DNA from: Sessilibacter corallicola
GTDB lineage: Bacteria > Pseudomonadota > Gammaproteobacteria > Pseudomonadales > Cellvibrionaceae
Length of the DNA: 64,000 nt
Assembly (NCBI RefSeq): GCF_021290925.1
Contig: NZ_JAJSLX010000002.1
Coordinates: forward strand, 771,001-835,000
Direction of reading: 5' to 3'
Below, one piece after another: positions 53,774-62,251 of the stretch. The notes below the pieces were generated by a model. It searched no databases, had not been told where the DNA came from, and was given only the letters and a program-made list of their open reading frames with translations. Made by a program: the position numbers and the translations under genes. Positions within the stretch are counted from its first letter, which is position 1; every line of letters begins with the position of its first letter.

Positions 53774-54799
53774 CTAGCCGCCAGTGGTATTCATGAATCT
53801 TACTATTTGTACATCGTCATTATCAAAGTAATGGCGCTCGGGTTTGATCTCCATGGCTTTAATAATCGCCTGTTGAACCTGTTTCGGCTGGCCTGGATTC
53901 GCACGAATGATCTGTTTTAAGTCGACGGCATGTTCATTGCCCAAACACAGTAGCAGCTTGCCTTCGGCGCTGACTCTAACGCGATTGCAAGCGTCGCAGA
54001 AGTTTTCACTGTGTGGGGAGATAAAGCCAATTTTGGTGTTTGAATGGGGCACCTGCCAGTATCTGGAAGGGCCGCCGGTGGATTCAGAGCTGGGCAGTAA
54101 GCTCAGTTGCGATTGTATTAACTCGCGCAAGGCTTCACTGCTGATGAATTCTTCACTGCGATTGTGCTCGCTGATATTGCCCAGAGGCATTTCTTCGATA
54201 AAGCTCAAATCAAGGCCGTTATCGATGGCAAAGCGAACGAGAGGAATAACTTGATCAACGTTTCGGTTTTTGAGAACTACTGCGTTGAGCTTAATCTTGG
54301 CGAATCCGAGCTTGTTAACGTGATCGATACCTGAAAGCACGTTATCGAGGTTTCCGGTTCGCGTTAGCTGAGTAAACTGCGCCGAATCAAGGCTATCAAG
54401 GCTGACGTTAATGCGTTTTACGCCTGCAGCTTGCAGTGATTGCGCGTGCTCAATAAGGTGAGCGCCGTTGGTAGTAATGGCCAGCTCTTCGAGGTCTTCA
54501 ATCTCGCCGAGCGCTTGAAATAGGCTCTGTATATTTTTGCGAATTAAGGGTTCGCCGCCGGTAATTCGAATTTTACGGATACCCAGTGCGACAAAGCTCT
54601 GGCTAATGTGTACCAGCTCTTCAAGCGTACACAACTGGGCTCTGGGCAAAAATGTCATGTCTTCGGCCATGCAGTAGACACAACGAAAATCACAGCGGTC
54701 AGTCACCGATAGGCGTAGGTAGTTGATTTTTCTACCAAAAGAATCAATCAACGCGTTATTTTGACGATTCTCATGGGATGACTGAGTTGTTCCAAACAA
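53774..54799 (-). CDS. moaA: GTP 3',8-cyclase (molybdenum cofactor step 1)
   Basis: A 341-residue radical-SAM enzyme. Cys36, Cys40 and Cys43 (CDFRCVYC) bind the SAM cluster; the C-terminal cluster cysteines are in 'FCDACNRVRVSAEGKLLLCL'. The conserved C-terminal Gly-Gly is present (NTTGG). 'IRITGGEPLIRKNI' and 'NVSLDSLDSAQF' are further marks. It converts GTP to the cyclic intermediate used by MoaC; moaC, moaD and moaE are not in this window. It lies just downstream of nasA, 102 bases apart, so co-transcription with it is likely. Confidence 0.97.
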   Translation of the reverse strand: MFGTTQSSHENRQNNALIDSFGRKINYLRLSVTDRCDFRCVYCMAEDMTFLPRAQLCTLEELVHISQSFVALGIRKIRITGGEPLIRKNIQSLFQALGEIEDLEELAITTNGAHLIEHAQSLQAAGVKRINVSLDSLDSAQFTQLTRTGNLDNVLSGIDHVNKLGFAKIKLNAVVLKNRNVDQVIPLVRFAIDNGLDLSFIEEMPLGNISEHNRSEEFISSEALRELIQSQLSLLPSSESTGGPSRYWQVPHSNTKIGFISPHSENFCDACNRVRVSAEGKLLLCLGNEHAVDLKQIIRANPGQPKQVQQAIIKAMEIKPERHYFDNDDVQIVRFMNTTGG

Positions 54800-54901
54800 A
54801 TGCTAACCTATTGAATAACAAATATTGAATATAAGAGCGTTCTTTCTGTCATGCTGGAGATCAACGCCAACATGACATAAAAAGACGCTTAATACTACAC
54901 A

Positions 54902-57616
54902 CTAAGCACTGAGTGTTTCTTTCAAAATTTGTTCAATTTCACTCATACAGGTGCCGCACCCGGTGCCTGCCGTTGTTGCCAAGGAAACTTCTTTTACTGT
55001 CGACAAGTTCTTAGACTCAATCGCCGACTGAATAGTTTTAACGCCGATTTGTTTACAGGCACAGATCAGCTTACCGGTTGCCAAGCGGCCGCTTGGTGTT
55101 CCACTCAAGATCGATCGCTTCGCTTCAATGTCCGGTTTGGATGACAGCAATTCACCCAACCAACTGTAATCTTGCTCTGCCAAGCTTTCAGCAACAATGG
55201 CGCAATCCAAAATTTGCTCAGCTCGAATTCGAGCGAATCGCGATCCGCCATTACTGCCACTGTCGTTGAATTGAAGTTTGTTCACGTCGGCCTCTTGGGG
55301 GAGGACGGTGTCGATGATTTGCTTCAACTGCTGTGGGGAGTCTTGCGTGGCCAAATAATATAAGTAACCGTTATTAATGGTTTGTCGCGCCCAATAAATC
55401 GACGACGGCAGGTCTAAATCGTCTCTAGAGACGACCATCGCTTCGGCGTTTACATCGTGCTTTTTGATGTTAACCGGTGTGAATTTAGCTTCAGGCTGAC
55501 CGGAAATATCATCGTATTCTGGTGTTACCACCACACCCACGCGTCCGGCTGAGGAGGTCATGTTGGTCCAGTGAATTGGCATAAACACCTGAGTGGGCGA
55601 TACATCGGTGGTAATGTTAACGCGGGCAAGAGCAGAACCACAGCGACTGGTGATTTCTATAATGTCGCCTTTTTTGGCATTAATAGACTCAGCGCTTTGT
55701 GGGTGAATGGATAAAAACGGCTCCGGTTTGTGAGCACCTAAACGCGATGCTAATCCGGTACGAGTCATGGTGTGCCATTGGTCGCGGATGCGCCCGGTGT
55801 TTAAAACCAGTGGGTATTCTTTTGAGGTTTTTGTTTTTGGCGCTTTTTGTTCAACAGCAATAAATTGTCCGCGACCCGACGGTGTAAAAAAGCCGCCTTC
55901 AGAAAATAATCGAATGGGTGCTGAGTCGGTGTTTTGTTCGGCAATTTTTTCTTGGGAGTCACACGGCCATTGTACCGGCGATAACTGATTGTATTTCTCG
56001 AGATTTAAAGAAGACAGTCCCGCTAAATTTAAATCTCGACTGCCATTATTTTTAAACGCTGTTAACTGCGCGTGTTCCTGAAAAATTTCGGCTTCGTTGT
56101 TGTAACTGAACGCCGATTCGAAGCCCAAGCGCTTGCCGACTTCCGACATAATCCACCAATCGGGTTTCGCTTCACCTTTGGGGGGCAGAATATTGCGTTG
56201 TCTTGAAATTCTGCGTTCTGAATTAGTTACTGTGCCAGATTTTTCTGACCAGCCTTGGGCGGGTAATTTTACGTGTGCGTATTCGGCGGTATCGGTGTGT
56301 TCAATGCAATCGCTGACCACAACCAATTCGCATTTTTGCAGTGCGGAAATAACTTTGTTGGCGTTTGGTAAACTGACCACAGGGTTGGTCGCCATTACCC
56401 AAACCGCTTTTACTTTGCCTTCATCAATAGCGTCAAATAATTCAACCGCTCGTAAACCGGGTTTTTGTGCCAGACGATCGGTTTGCCAAAATTCACTGAC
56501 AATTTTGTACGCGGTTTCGTCGTTAAATTCTAAATGAGCCGCTAAGGTATTGGCCAGTCCGCCCACTTCTCTGCCGCCCATTGCATTGGGTTGGCCGGTA
56601 ATCGAAAACGGGCCACAACCAGGTTTACCGATTCGGCCTGTGGCAAAATGGGTATTAATAATGGCGTTAACTTTATCGACGCCTGCGCTTGACTGATTAA
56701 CCCCCTGGGAATAAACCGTCAGTGTTTTTTCGGTTGCGCAAACCCAATCGTAAAACTGTTGTAGATCATTTAAAGGAATCCCTAAAGCCTCGCTGCGCGC
56801 TTGTTGAGATGAAAATTCATTGCGTGCGCTGGTTAATGCGGATTCAAAACCTTCGGTAAACGAATCGATATATGTTGAGTCGAGGCAATTTTTTTCTGCC
56901 AGTTCAACCAATAACCCGTTAAACAAAGCGACGTCTGTTCCCGGTTGCAGTTTTAAATGCAGATCGGCAATAGCACAGGTATCGGTTGCTCTTGGATCAA
57001 CCACAACAACTTTCATTTCTGGGCGCTGTGCTTTGGTTTCTTTTAATCGCTGGAATAAAACAGGATGGCACCAAGCTAAATTCGAACCGACCAAAATAAC
57101 TAAATCTGATAATTCAAAATCGGTGTAAACATTGGGAACGGTGTCTGATCCAAACGCTCGTTTATGCCCAGCCACACTCGAAGACATACACAATCGGGAA
57201 TTGGTGTCGATGTTGGCGGTGCCAATAAATCCTTTCATTAATTTATTGGCAATATAATAGTCTTCGGTGAGCAACTGGCCGCTTACATAAAAAGCCACAG
57301 CATCCGGGCCGTGTTCAGCAATTATATTTTTAAATTTATCCGCGACGTGATCCAGCGCTTGATCCCAAGTGCAATCGACATTATTGATGCTGGGTTTTAA
57401 TAATCTGCCATCAGAGATTGCGGTTTCGCCCAGCGCGAGCCCTTTAGAGCACAAACGCCCAAAGTTAGCTGGGTGATCTTCGTCGCCTCTGACTTTTACA
57501 ATAATTTCGCCGCCGGGCGAAACTTCTTCTGCTTTCGCTTCAATTCCGCAGCCCACGCCGCAATAGGCGCACGTGGTTTTTATCCAGTCTAAGTTAACAG
57601 ATGAAGTCAGGCTCAC
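54902..57616 (-). CDS. nasA: Assimilatory nitrate reductase, catalytic subunit
   Basis: A 904-residue cytoplasmic molybdoenzyme reducing nitrate to nitrite. The 4Fe-4S cluster is bound by Cys16, Cys19 and Cys23 (CAYCGVGCG) and a Cys in 'GRLCSKG'; the molybdopterin domains follow, with 'FYVSGQLLTEDYYIANKLMK' and 'TNSRLCMSSSVAGHKRAFGS'. The C-terminal 60 residues form a BFD-like [2Fe-2S] domain (CACKQIG ... GTGCGTC), as in NasA of Klebsiella and others. Divergent from cobA-nirBD, with a sigma-54 promoter 50-70 bases upstream of its start. No nitrate transporter gene adjoins it. Confidence 0.96.
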   Translation of the reverse strand: MSLTSSVNLDWIKTTCAYCGVGCGIEAKAEEVSPGGEIIVKVRGDEDHPANFGRLCSKGLALGETAISDGRLLKPSINNVDCTWDQALDHVADKFKNIIAEHGPDAVAFYVSGQLLTEDYYIANKLMKGFIGTANIDTNSRLCMSSSVAGHKRAFGSDTVPNVYTDFELSDLVILVGSNLAWCHPVLFQRLKETKAQRPEMKVVVVDPRATDTCAIADLHLKLQPGTDVALFNGLLVELAEKNCLDSTYIDSFTEGFESALTSARNEFSSQQARSEALGIPLNDLQQFYDWVCATEKTLTVYSQGVNQSSAGVDKVNAIINTHFATGRIGKPGCGPFSITGQPNAMGGREVGGLANTLAAHLEFNDETAYKIVSEFWQTDRLAQKPGLRAVELFDAIDEGKVKAVWVMATNPVVSLPNANKVISALQKCELVVVSDCIEHTDTAEYAHVKLPAQGWSEKSGTVTNSERRISRQRNILPPKGEAKPDWWIMSEVGKRLGFESAFSYNNEAEIFQEHAQLTAFKNNGSRDLNLAGLSSLNLEKYNQLSPVQWPCDSQEKIAEQNTDSAPIRLFSEGGFFTPSGRGQFIAVEQKAPKTKTSKEYPLVLNTGRIRDQWHTMTRTGLASRLGAHKPEPFLSIHPQSAESINAKKGDIIEITSRCGSALARVNITTDVSPTQVFMPIHWTNMTSSAGRVGVVVTPEYDDISGQPEAKFTPVNIKKHDVNAEAMVVSRDDLDLPSSIYWARQTINNGYLYYLATQDSPQQLKQIIDTVLPQEADVNKLQFNDSGSNGGSRFARIRAEQILDCAIVAESLAEQDYSWLGELLSSKPDIEAKRSILSGTPSGRLATGKLICACKQIGVKTIQSAIESKNLSTVKEVSLATTAGTGCGTCMSEIEQILKETLSA

Positions 57617-57667
57617 CCCGTTTCTCCTGATTTATTGAGCTCATGAAGTTTTATAAGAGAAACGAAG

Positions 57668-57683
57668 TGCAATAAGCGAACCA
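57668..57683 (-). promoter_or_regulatory. Sigma-54 (-24/-12) promoter for nasA
   Basis: On the minus strand the sequence TGGTTCGCTTATTGCA fits the consensus TGGCACG-N4-TTGCA, with the invariant GG-N10-GC spacing. The transcript would begin near 57657, about 40 bases before the nasA start. The call rests on motif fit and context. Confidence 0.7.
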
Positions 57684-57799
57684 AATTCATTTTTTTGCAC
57701 GGCTATGGCGCGAAACTAGCACCTATTATAGGAAGATTGCCCGGTATATCTGAGTATTTTCGGTTTTATGTACCTTTATTGGAATGGTGAAAATATCAA

Positions 57800-57891
57800 T
57801 GATCTAAATTGGTGCAAAATATAACATTAATAATTGCACCAAATAAAACCATAAAATAAGTATTCCATAATTATTGGTTTTATGTGGTGCA
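57800..57891. promoter_or_regulatory. NtrC-like enhancer sites between nasA and cobA
   Basis: TGATCTAAATTGGTGCA (57800-57816) matches the NtrC site form TGCACTATATTGGTGCA at about 14 of 17. TGCACCAAATAAAACCA (57835) keeps the left half exactly, and TGGTGCA at 57885-57891 keeps the right half. They lie about 125 bases from the nasA promoter and 110 from the cobA promoter, the usual enhancer distance. Confidence 0.6.
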
Positions 57892-57999
57892 AAATGATAT
57901 TGGCGTAATAACCCAGAAAAATCGGTAAGTAAAATTCGAGTTTTGTTAACTTATTGAAATATATAGAAAAAATTTAATGCTCTGGAAAAAATAATAGAG

Positions 58000-58015
58000 T
58001 GGCATTTAGCTTGCT
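58000..58015 (+). promoter_or_regulatory. Sigma-54 (-24/-12) promoter for cobA-nirB-nirD
   Basis: TGGCATTTAGCTTGCT matches TGGCACG-N4-TTGCW with the exact GG-N10-GC spacing. The start of transcription would be near 58026, about 125 bases before cobA. Confidence 0.7.
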
Positions 58016-58151
58016 GTTAGTGAATACAGAAATTACGAGTGCATGTAATAAATCCGATACAACCTGGTTTTCTGGTGAAACCTTTTATAAGGCAGAAAAT
58101 CGGTGCATTCGAATCAAACAATAAGCTAATTTTTAATTGGTACCGTGATAA

Positions 58152-58964
58152 ATGCCATTCGATCAAACCAACATTAATCTTGGCCGTGTGTTTCTGGTTG
58201 GCGCAGGGCCAGGGGACCCTGATTTACTCACTGTAAAAGCACTTAAAACAATTCAATCGTGCGACGTAATTTTTTACGACGCCTTGGTGAGTGAAGAAAT
58301 AAAAGAATTATTTCCAGCCAATGTTCAGGCGATTTATGTCGGTAAACGCTGTTCGGATCACAGTGTCAGTCAAGAAGAACTGTGTGAGCTATTAATCGAA
58401 GAGGCCAGACAAGGTCGAACTGTGTGTCGATTAAAAGGTGGTGATCCTTTTGTTTTTGGGCGTGGTTCTGAAGAAGCGTTAGCTCTGTCGAAAGCTGGAA
58501 TTGATTGGCACGTTATTCCCGGCATAACCGCTGCGGTTGGTTGTACTGCCTCAGCGGGTATTCCACTGACTCATCGCGGTATTTCTCATGGTTGCACCTT
58601 TGTTACTGCGCACGCACGCACGGAGCGAGGGTTGGAACAACACTTAGATGTGGATTGGTCCAGCTTGGTCAAAAGTAACAACACGCTTGTTTTTTATATG
58701 GGGCTTGGCAAAGCTCGTTTGATTCAAGAGCAGTTAATAGCCGCAGGCATGCCGGCAACCACAGAATTTGCGATCGTAGAAAAAGGCTGCACTCCTGATC
58801 AAAAAATTTATTCCGATCAATTGGATAAATTATTCAAAACAGTTAGCACGCACGAAATATCGGCGCCCGCTTTGATTGTGGTGGGTAAGGTTATTTCCGT
58901 CGCGAAAGAACTCACGTTATTAAAAAATCTTAATACTTTTCAGCAACACCTACATTTGGTTTAA
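58152..58964 (+). CDS. cobA: Uroporphyrinogen-III C-methyltransferase (SUMT)
   Basis: A 270-residue SUMT that makes precorrin-2 for sirohaem, the cofactor needed by NirB. Motifs: 'VFLVGAGPGDPDLLTVKALK' near 12-32, 'CRLKGGDPFVFGRGSEEALA', 'PGITAAVGCTASAGIPLTHR'. It lacks the CysG-type dehydrogenase/chelatase domain, so other genes must finish sirohaem. It lies 14 bases before nirB and is also called nirE or cysG-like in such operons. The ribosome-binding site is weak. Confidence 0.95.
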   Translation: MPFDQTNINLGRVFLVGAGPGDPDLLTVKALKTIQSCDVIFYDALVSEEIKELFPANVQAIYVGKRCSDHSVSQEELCELLIEEARQGRTVCRLKGGDPFVFGRGSEEALALSKAGIDWHVIPGITAAVGCTASAGIPLTHRGISHGCTFVTAHARTERGLEQHLDVDWSSLVKSNNTLVFYMGLGKARLIQEQLIAAGMPATTEFAIVEKGCTPDQKIYSDQLDKLFKTVSTHEISAPALIVVGKVISVAKELTLLKNLNTFQQHLHLV

Positions 58965-58978
58965 CACAGGATATAACT

Positions 58979-61525
58979 ATGGCGAAGCAACGCGTATTGG
59001 TTGTCGGTAATGGCATGGTTGGGCATAAATTCATTGATTCCATGCTTGCAACTTCTAGCATAGATCAATATGAAGTTATTACTTTTTCAGAAGAGCCTCG
59101 CTTGGCTTATGACCGTGTTCAGTTAAGCAGTTATTTTTCTGGCGCTACGGCAGATGATTTAATGCTAACGAGCGAAGGCTACTACCAAGATAACGGTATT
59201 AACTATGTACTCAATGAGCGCGTTGCTGAAATTAATCGCGAAGAAAAATACGTAGTTACCGACAGTGGCAGAAAAGAAGCTTATGACTCTTTGGTGCTGG
59301 CTACCGGATCTTATCCATTTGTTCCGCCAATTCCGGGTAACGATCAAGAACACTGTTTAGTGTATCGAACGATTGAAGACCTTGAGGCGATTACCGAATC
59401 GGCGAAGTGTTCAAAAGTCGGTGTTGTTGTCGGTGGTGGTTTGCTGGGTTTAGAAGCGGCAAACGCGTTAAAAAATCTTGGCATTGAAGCTCACGTTGTA
59501 GAATTTGCACCGCGCTTAATGGCGGTTCAACTCGATGAGGGCGGCGGTGAATTATTAAGAAAGAAAATCGAAGATTTAGGGGTAGGTGTTCATACTGAAA
59601 AAGCTACCACCGAAATCGTTGCGGGCGAACAGTGTCGTTACCGCATGAATTTTGCCGACGGTTCTCACCTAGAAACTGATATGATTTTATTTTCCGCAGG
59701 CATCAGACCACAAGATGCGTTAGCGAAACAATCGGGTTTAGAGATTGGTGAGCGCGGCGGAATTGTTATTGATAATCAATGTAAAACCAATGATCCCAAT
59801 ATTTATGCCGTAGGTGAATGTGCGCTTTGGGACGGAAAAATATTTGGTTTGGTTGCTCCTGGGTATTCCATGGCAAAAGTGGCGGCCGAGACCATCACTG
59901 AATCTGGAGAATCGCAATTTCTTGGCGCCGATATGAGCACCAAGCTAAAACTGTTGGGTGTTGATGTAGCAAGTATTGGTGATGCTCACGGGAAAACACC
60001 CGGTTGTTTGAGCTACACCTACAGCGATGATGTCGAGCAAGTTTATAAGCGCCTTATTGTTTCTGAAGACGGCAAAAAAGTCGTTGGCGCTGTATTGATT
60101 GGCGACGTTGACGCGTACGGCAGTTTACTGCAATTAATGCTCAACGATATGGAATTGCCAGAATCACCAGAAGCGTTGATATTGCCGTCGGTTGAAGGTG
60201 GCGAAGCTGCAGGTCTGGGTGTGGATACACTGCCAGATACCGCCGTAATTTGTTCTTGTTTTGATGTTACTAAAGGCGATATCGCCGCCGCTGTTGCCGA
60301 AGGTGCAACGGATATGGGTGCGATTAAATCAGTCACCAATGCTTCGACCGGTTGTGGTGGTTGTGCGGCACTGGCAAAACAAGTATTGGATGCGTCTTTG
60401 TTGTCGTTGGGTTACGAAGTTAATACCGATATTTGTGAGCATTTTGCGTATTCACGTCAAGAGCTTGCCGACATTGTGCGCGTGAAAAAAATTCGCACAT
60501 TCGATGAATTGCTAGAAAGTCACGGTAAAGGCCACGGATGCGATATTTGTAAACCAACCGTTGGTTCTATTTTAGCGTCTTTCTGGAACGACTACGTTCT
60601 TGAAGACAATCATATCGGTTTGCAAGACACCAACGACATTTATCTCGGCAATATGCAAAAAGATGGAACCTACTCGGTAGTTCCTCGTATTGCTGGCGGT
60701 GAAATTACACCGGATAAATTAATTGTAATTGGTGAAGTTGCAAAAGAATTTAATTTATACACCAAAATTACCGGTGGTCAGCGTATCGATTTATTTGGTG
60801 CGCAATTGCACGAGTTACCCCTAATTTGGAAACAACTTGTTGCCGCAGGTTTTGAAACCGGTCACGCATACGGTAAATCAGTTCGAACCGTTAAATCCTG
60901 TGTTGGCAGTACGTGGTGTCGATACGGTGTTGACGATTCCGTTGGCTTGTCTATCGATATCGAAAATCGCTACAAAGGTTTGCGCGCTCCGCACAAATTA
61001 AAATTTGCGGTTTCGGGTTGTACGCGCGAATGTGCCGAAGCTCAGTGTAAAGACGTTGGTATTATCGCAACCGATAACGGCTGGAATTTATACGTTTGTG
61101 GTAACGGTGGTATGCGTCCGAGACACGCGGATTTATTCGCTACTGATTTGGATACTGAAACTTTAATTAAGACAATTGATCGCTTCTTAATGTTTTATAT
61201 TCGAACGGCAGATCGCTTACAAAGAACCTCGGTATGGTTAGAAAATCTTGAAGGCGGTTTAGATTATCTCAAGAAAGTGATCCTAGACGACTCCTTAAAT
61301 ATTGGCGATGAGCTTGAAGCTGAAATGAAAAATAATATCGCCAATTATCAGTGTGAGTGGAAAACAACACTAGAGTCACCCGAGAAATTAAAGCGCTTTA
61401 GTCATTTTATTAATTCTGACGAATCCGATAGCAATATTGCTTTTGTCGCTGAACGTGGTCAGCGTCGTCCGGCAACAAAACAAGAACGTGAAGACAAAGT
61501 CAATTTAATTGAGCTTGTTGATTAG
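58979..61525 (+). CDS. nirB: Nitrite reductase [NAD(P)H], large subunit
   Basis: The 848-residue NirB reduces nitrite to ammonium. It opens with an NAD(P)H/FAD-reductase module ('RVLVVGNGMVGHKFIDSMLA', 'VVVGGGLLGLEAANALKNLG'), then a BFD-like [2Fe-2S] domain ('CSCFDVTKGDI' and 'STGCGGCAALAKQVL', near 425-465), then the nitrite/sulfite reductase ferredoxin-like half domain and the 4Fe-4S/sirohaem domain with 'VKSCVGSTWCRYGVDDSVGL' (near 637-657) and 'VSGCTRECAEAQCKDVG'. Second gene of the cobA-nirB-nirD operon. Confidence 0.98.
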   Translation: MAKQRVLVVGNGMVGHKFIDSMLATSSIDQYEVITFSEEPRLAYDRVQLSSYFSGATADDLMLTSEGYYQDNGINYVLNERVAEINREEKYVVTDSGRKEAYDSLVLATGSYPFVPPIPGNDQEHCLVYRTIEDLEAITESAKCSKVGVVVGGGLLGLEAANALKNLGIEAHVVEFAPRLMAVQLDEGGGELLRKKIEDLGVGVHTEKATTEIVAGEQCRYRMNFADGSHLETDMILFSAGIRPQDALAKQSGLEIGERGGIVIDNQCKTNDPNIYAVGECALWDGKIFGLVAPGYSMAKVAAETITESGESQFLGADMSTKLKLLGVDVASIGDAHGKTPGCLSYTYSDDVEQVYKRLIVSEDGKKVVGAVLIGDVDAYGSLLQLMLNDMELPESPEALILPSVEGGEAAGLGVDTLPDTAVICSCFDVTKGDIAAAVAEGATDMGAIKSVTNASTGCGGCAALAKQVLDASLLSLGYEVNTDICEHFAYSRQELADIVRVKKIRTFDELLESHGKGHGCDICKPTVGSILASFWNDYVLEDNHIGLQDTNDIYLGNMQKDGTYSVVPRIAGGEITPDKLIVIGEVAKEFNLYTKITGGQRIDLFGAQLHELPLIWKQLVAAGFETGHAYGKSVRTVKSCVGSTWCRYGVDDSVGLSIDIENRYKGLRAPHKLKFAVSGCTRECAEAQCKDVGIIATDNGWNLYVCGNGGMRPRHADLFATDLDTETLIKTIDRFLMFYIRTADRLQRTSVWLENLEGGLDYLKKVILDDSLNIGDELEAEMKNNIANYQCEWKTTLESPEKLKRFSHFINSDESDSNIAFVAERGQRRPATKQEREDKVNLIELVD

Positions 61526-61567
61526 TCATTACATATCACATTGAAATTCGTGGTAGAGGAGAGTCCT

Positions 61568-61900
61568 GTGTCTGAAAAATGGGTTGCAGTTTGTCAAGAT
61601 CAAGATCTAATTCCGGGAACGGGATTGTGTGCCTTGGTTGAAGGTGAGCAAGTTGCTGTTTTTAAAATTCGTAAAGACAGCCAATTATTTGCAGTCAGTA
61701 ACTACGATCCTATTGGTGATGCCAATGTCTTGGCGCGTGGTATGACTGGTTCTATTGGCGAATCAATTGTTGTTGCTAGCCCGCTTTATAAGCAACATTT
61801 TGATTTACAGACAGGTCAGTGTGTCGAAGACTCTGAGGTGTCAATTAAAACGTTCTCTGTGCGTAAAAACGGAGAATCAATAGAAATTAAAGCCAGCTAA
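61568..61900 (+). CDS. nirD: Nitrite reductase, small subunit
   Basis: With GTG 61568 as start (GAGGAG is at the right distance) the product is 110 residues; a TTG at 61541 would add nine. It has the Rieske-like fold of NirD ('LFAVSNYDPIGDANVLARGM' and 'SPLYKQHFDLQTGQCVED') without the Cys/His cluster ligands. It partners with NirB. The operon ends at a terminator 40 bases on. Confidence 0.95.
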   Translation: MSEKWVAVCQDQDLIPGTGLCALVEGEQVAVFKIRKDSQLFAVSNYDPIGDANVLARGMTGSIGESIVVASPLYKQHFDLQTGQCVEDSEVSIKTFSVRKNGESIEIKAS

Positions 61901-61939
61901 TTTTTTACAATTTTACCAAAAGTTGTTCTCTGTCTTAAT

Positions 61940-61962
61940 GGGTAGCGTTGCTACCCTTTTTT
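61940..61962 (+). terminator. Terminator after nirD
   Basis: GGGTAGC-GTT-GCTACCC followed by six T's. The remaining gap to 62252 shows no gene. Confidence 0.92.
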
Positions 61963-62251
61963 GTGTCTGAAATTTGTGCGGTAGTTTTAAAATAGCCGGG
62001 TGGTTATTTTATCGGCTGCGTTTTTATAAGTTTCCTTTTCTGTCGATTTCCCTCATCAATAGTCAGAAATGTCGATTGCTTCTAGGTTTCAGCATTAACT
62101 CCCTTCGAAACGATTTAAATGTTCAAAAACCATGAACTGTGTGCGAACTTCTGTAACGAATTTCGTACCATATTAGGATTTATTCGATTTAATAACAGAC
62201 AGTGCGGTTTTTTAGGTACTGCTCGACAATCAATGGTTTGGAACACATCAA

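Noticed and set aside
57706-57721. Another GG-N10-GC sigma-54-like site, TGGCGCGAAACTAGCA, on the plus strand
   Set aside because: It is about 430 bases from cobA and matches less well than 58000-58015, so a chance match is more likely.
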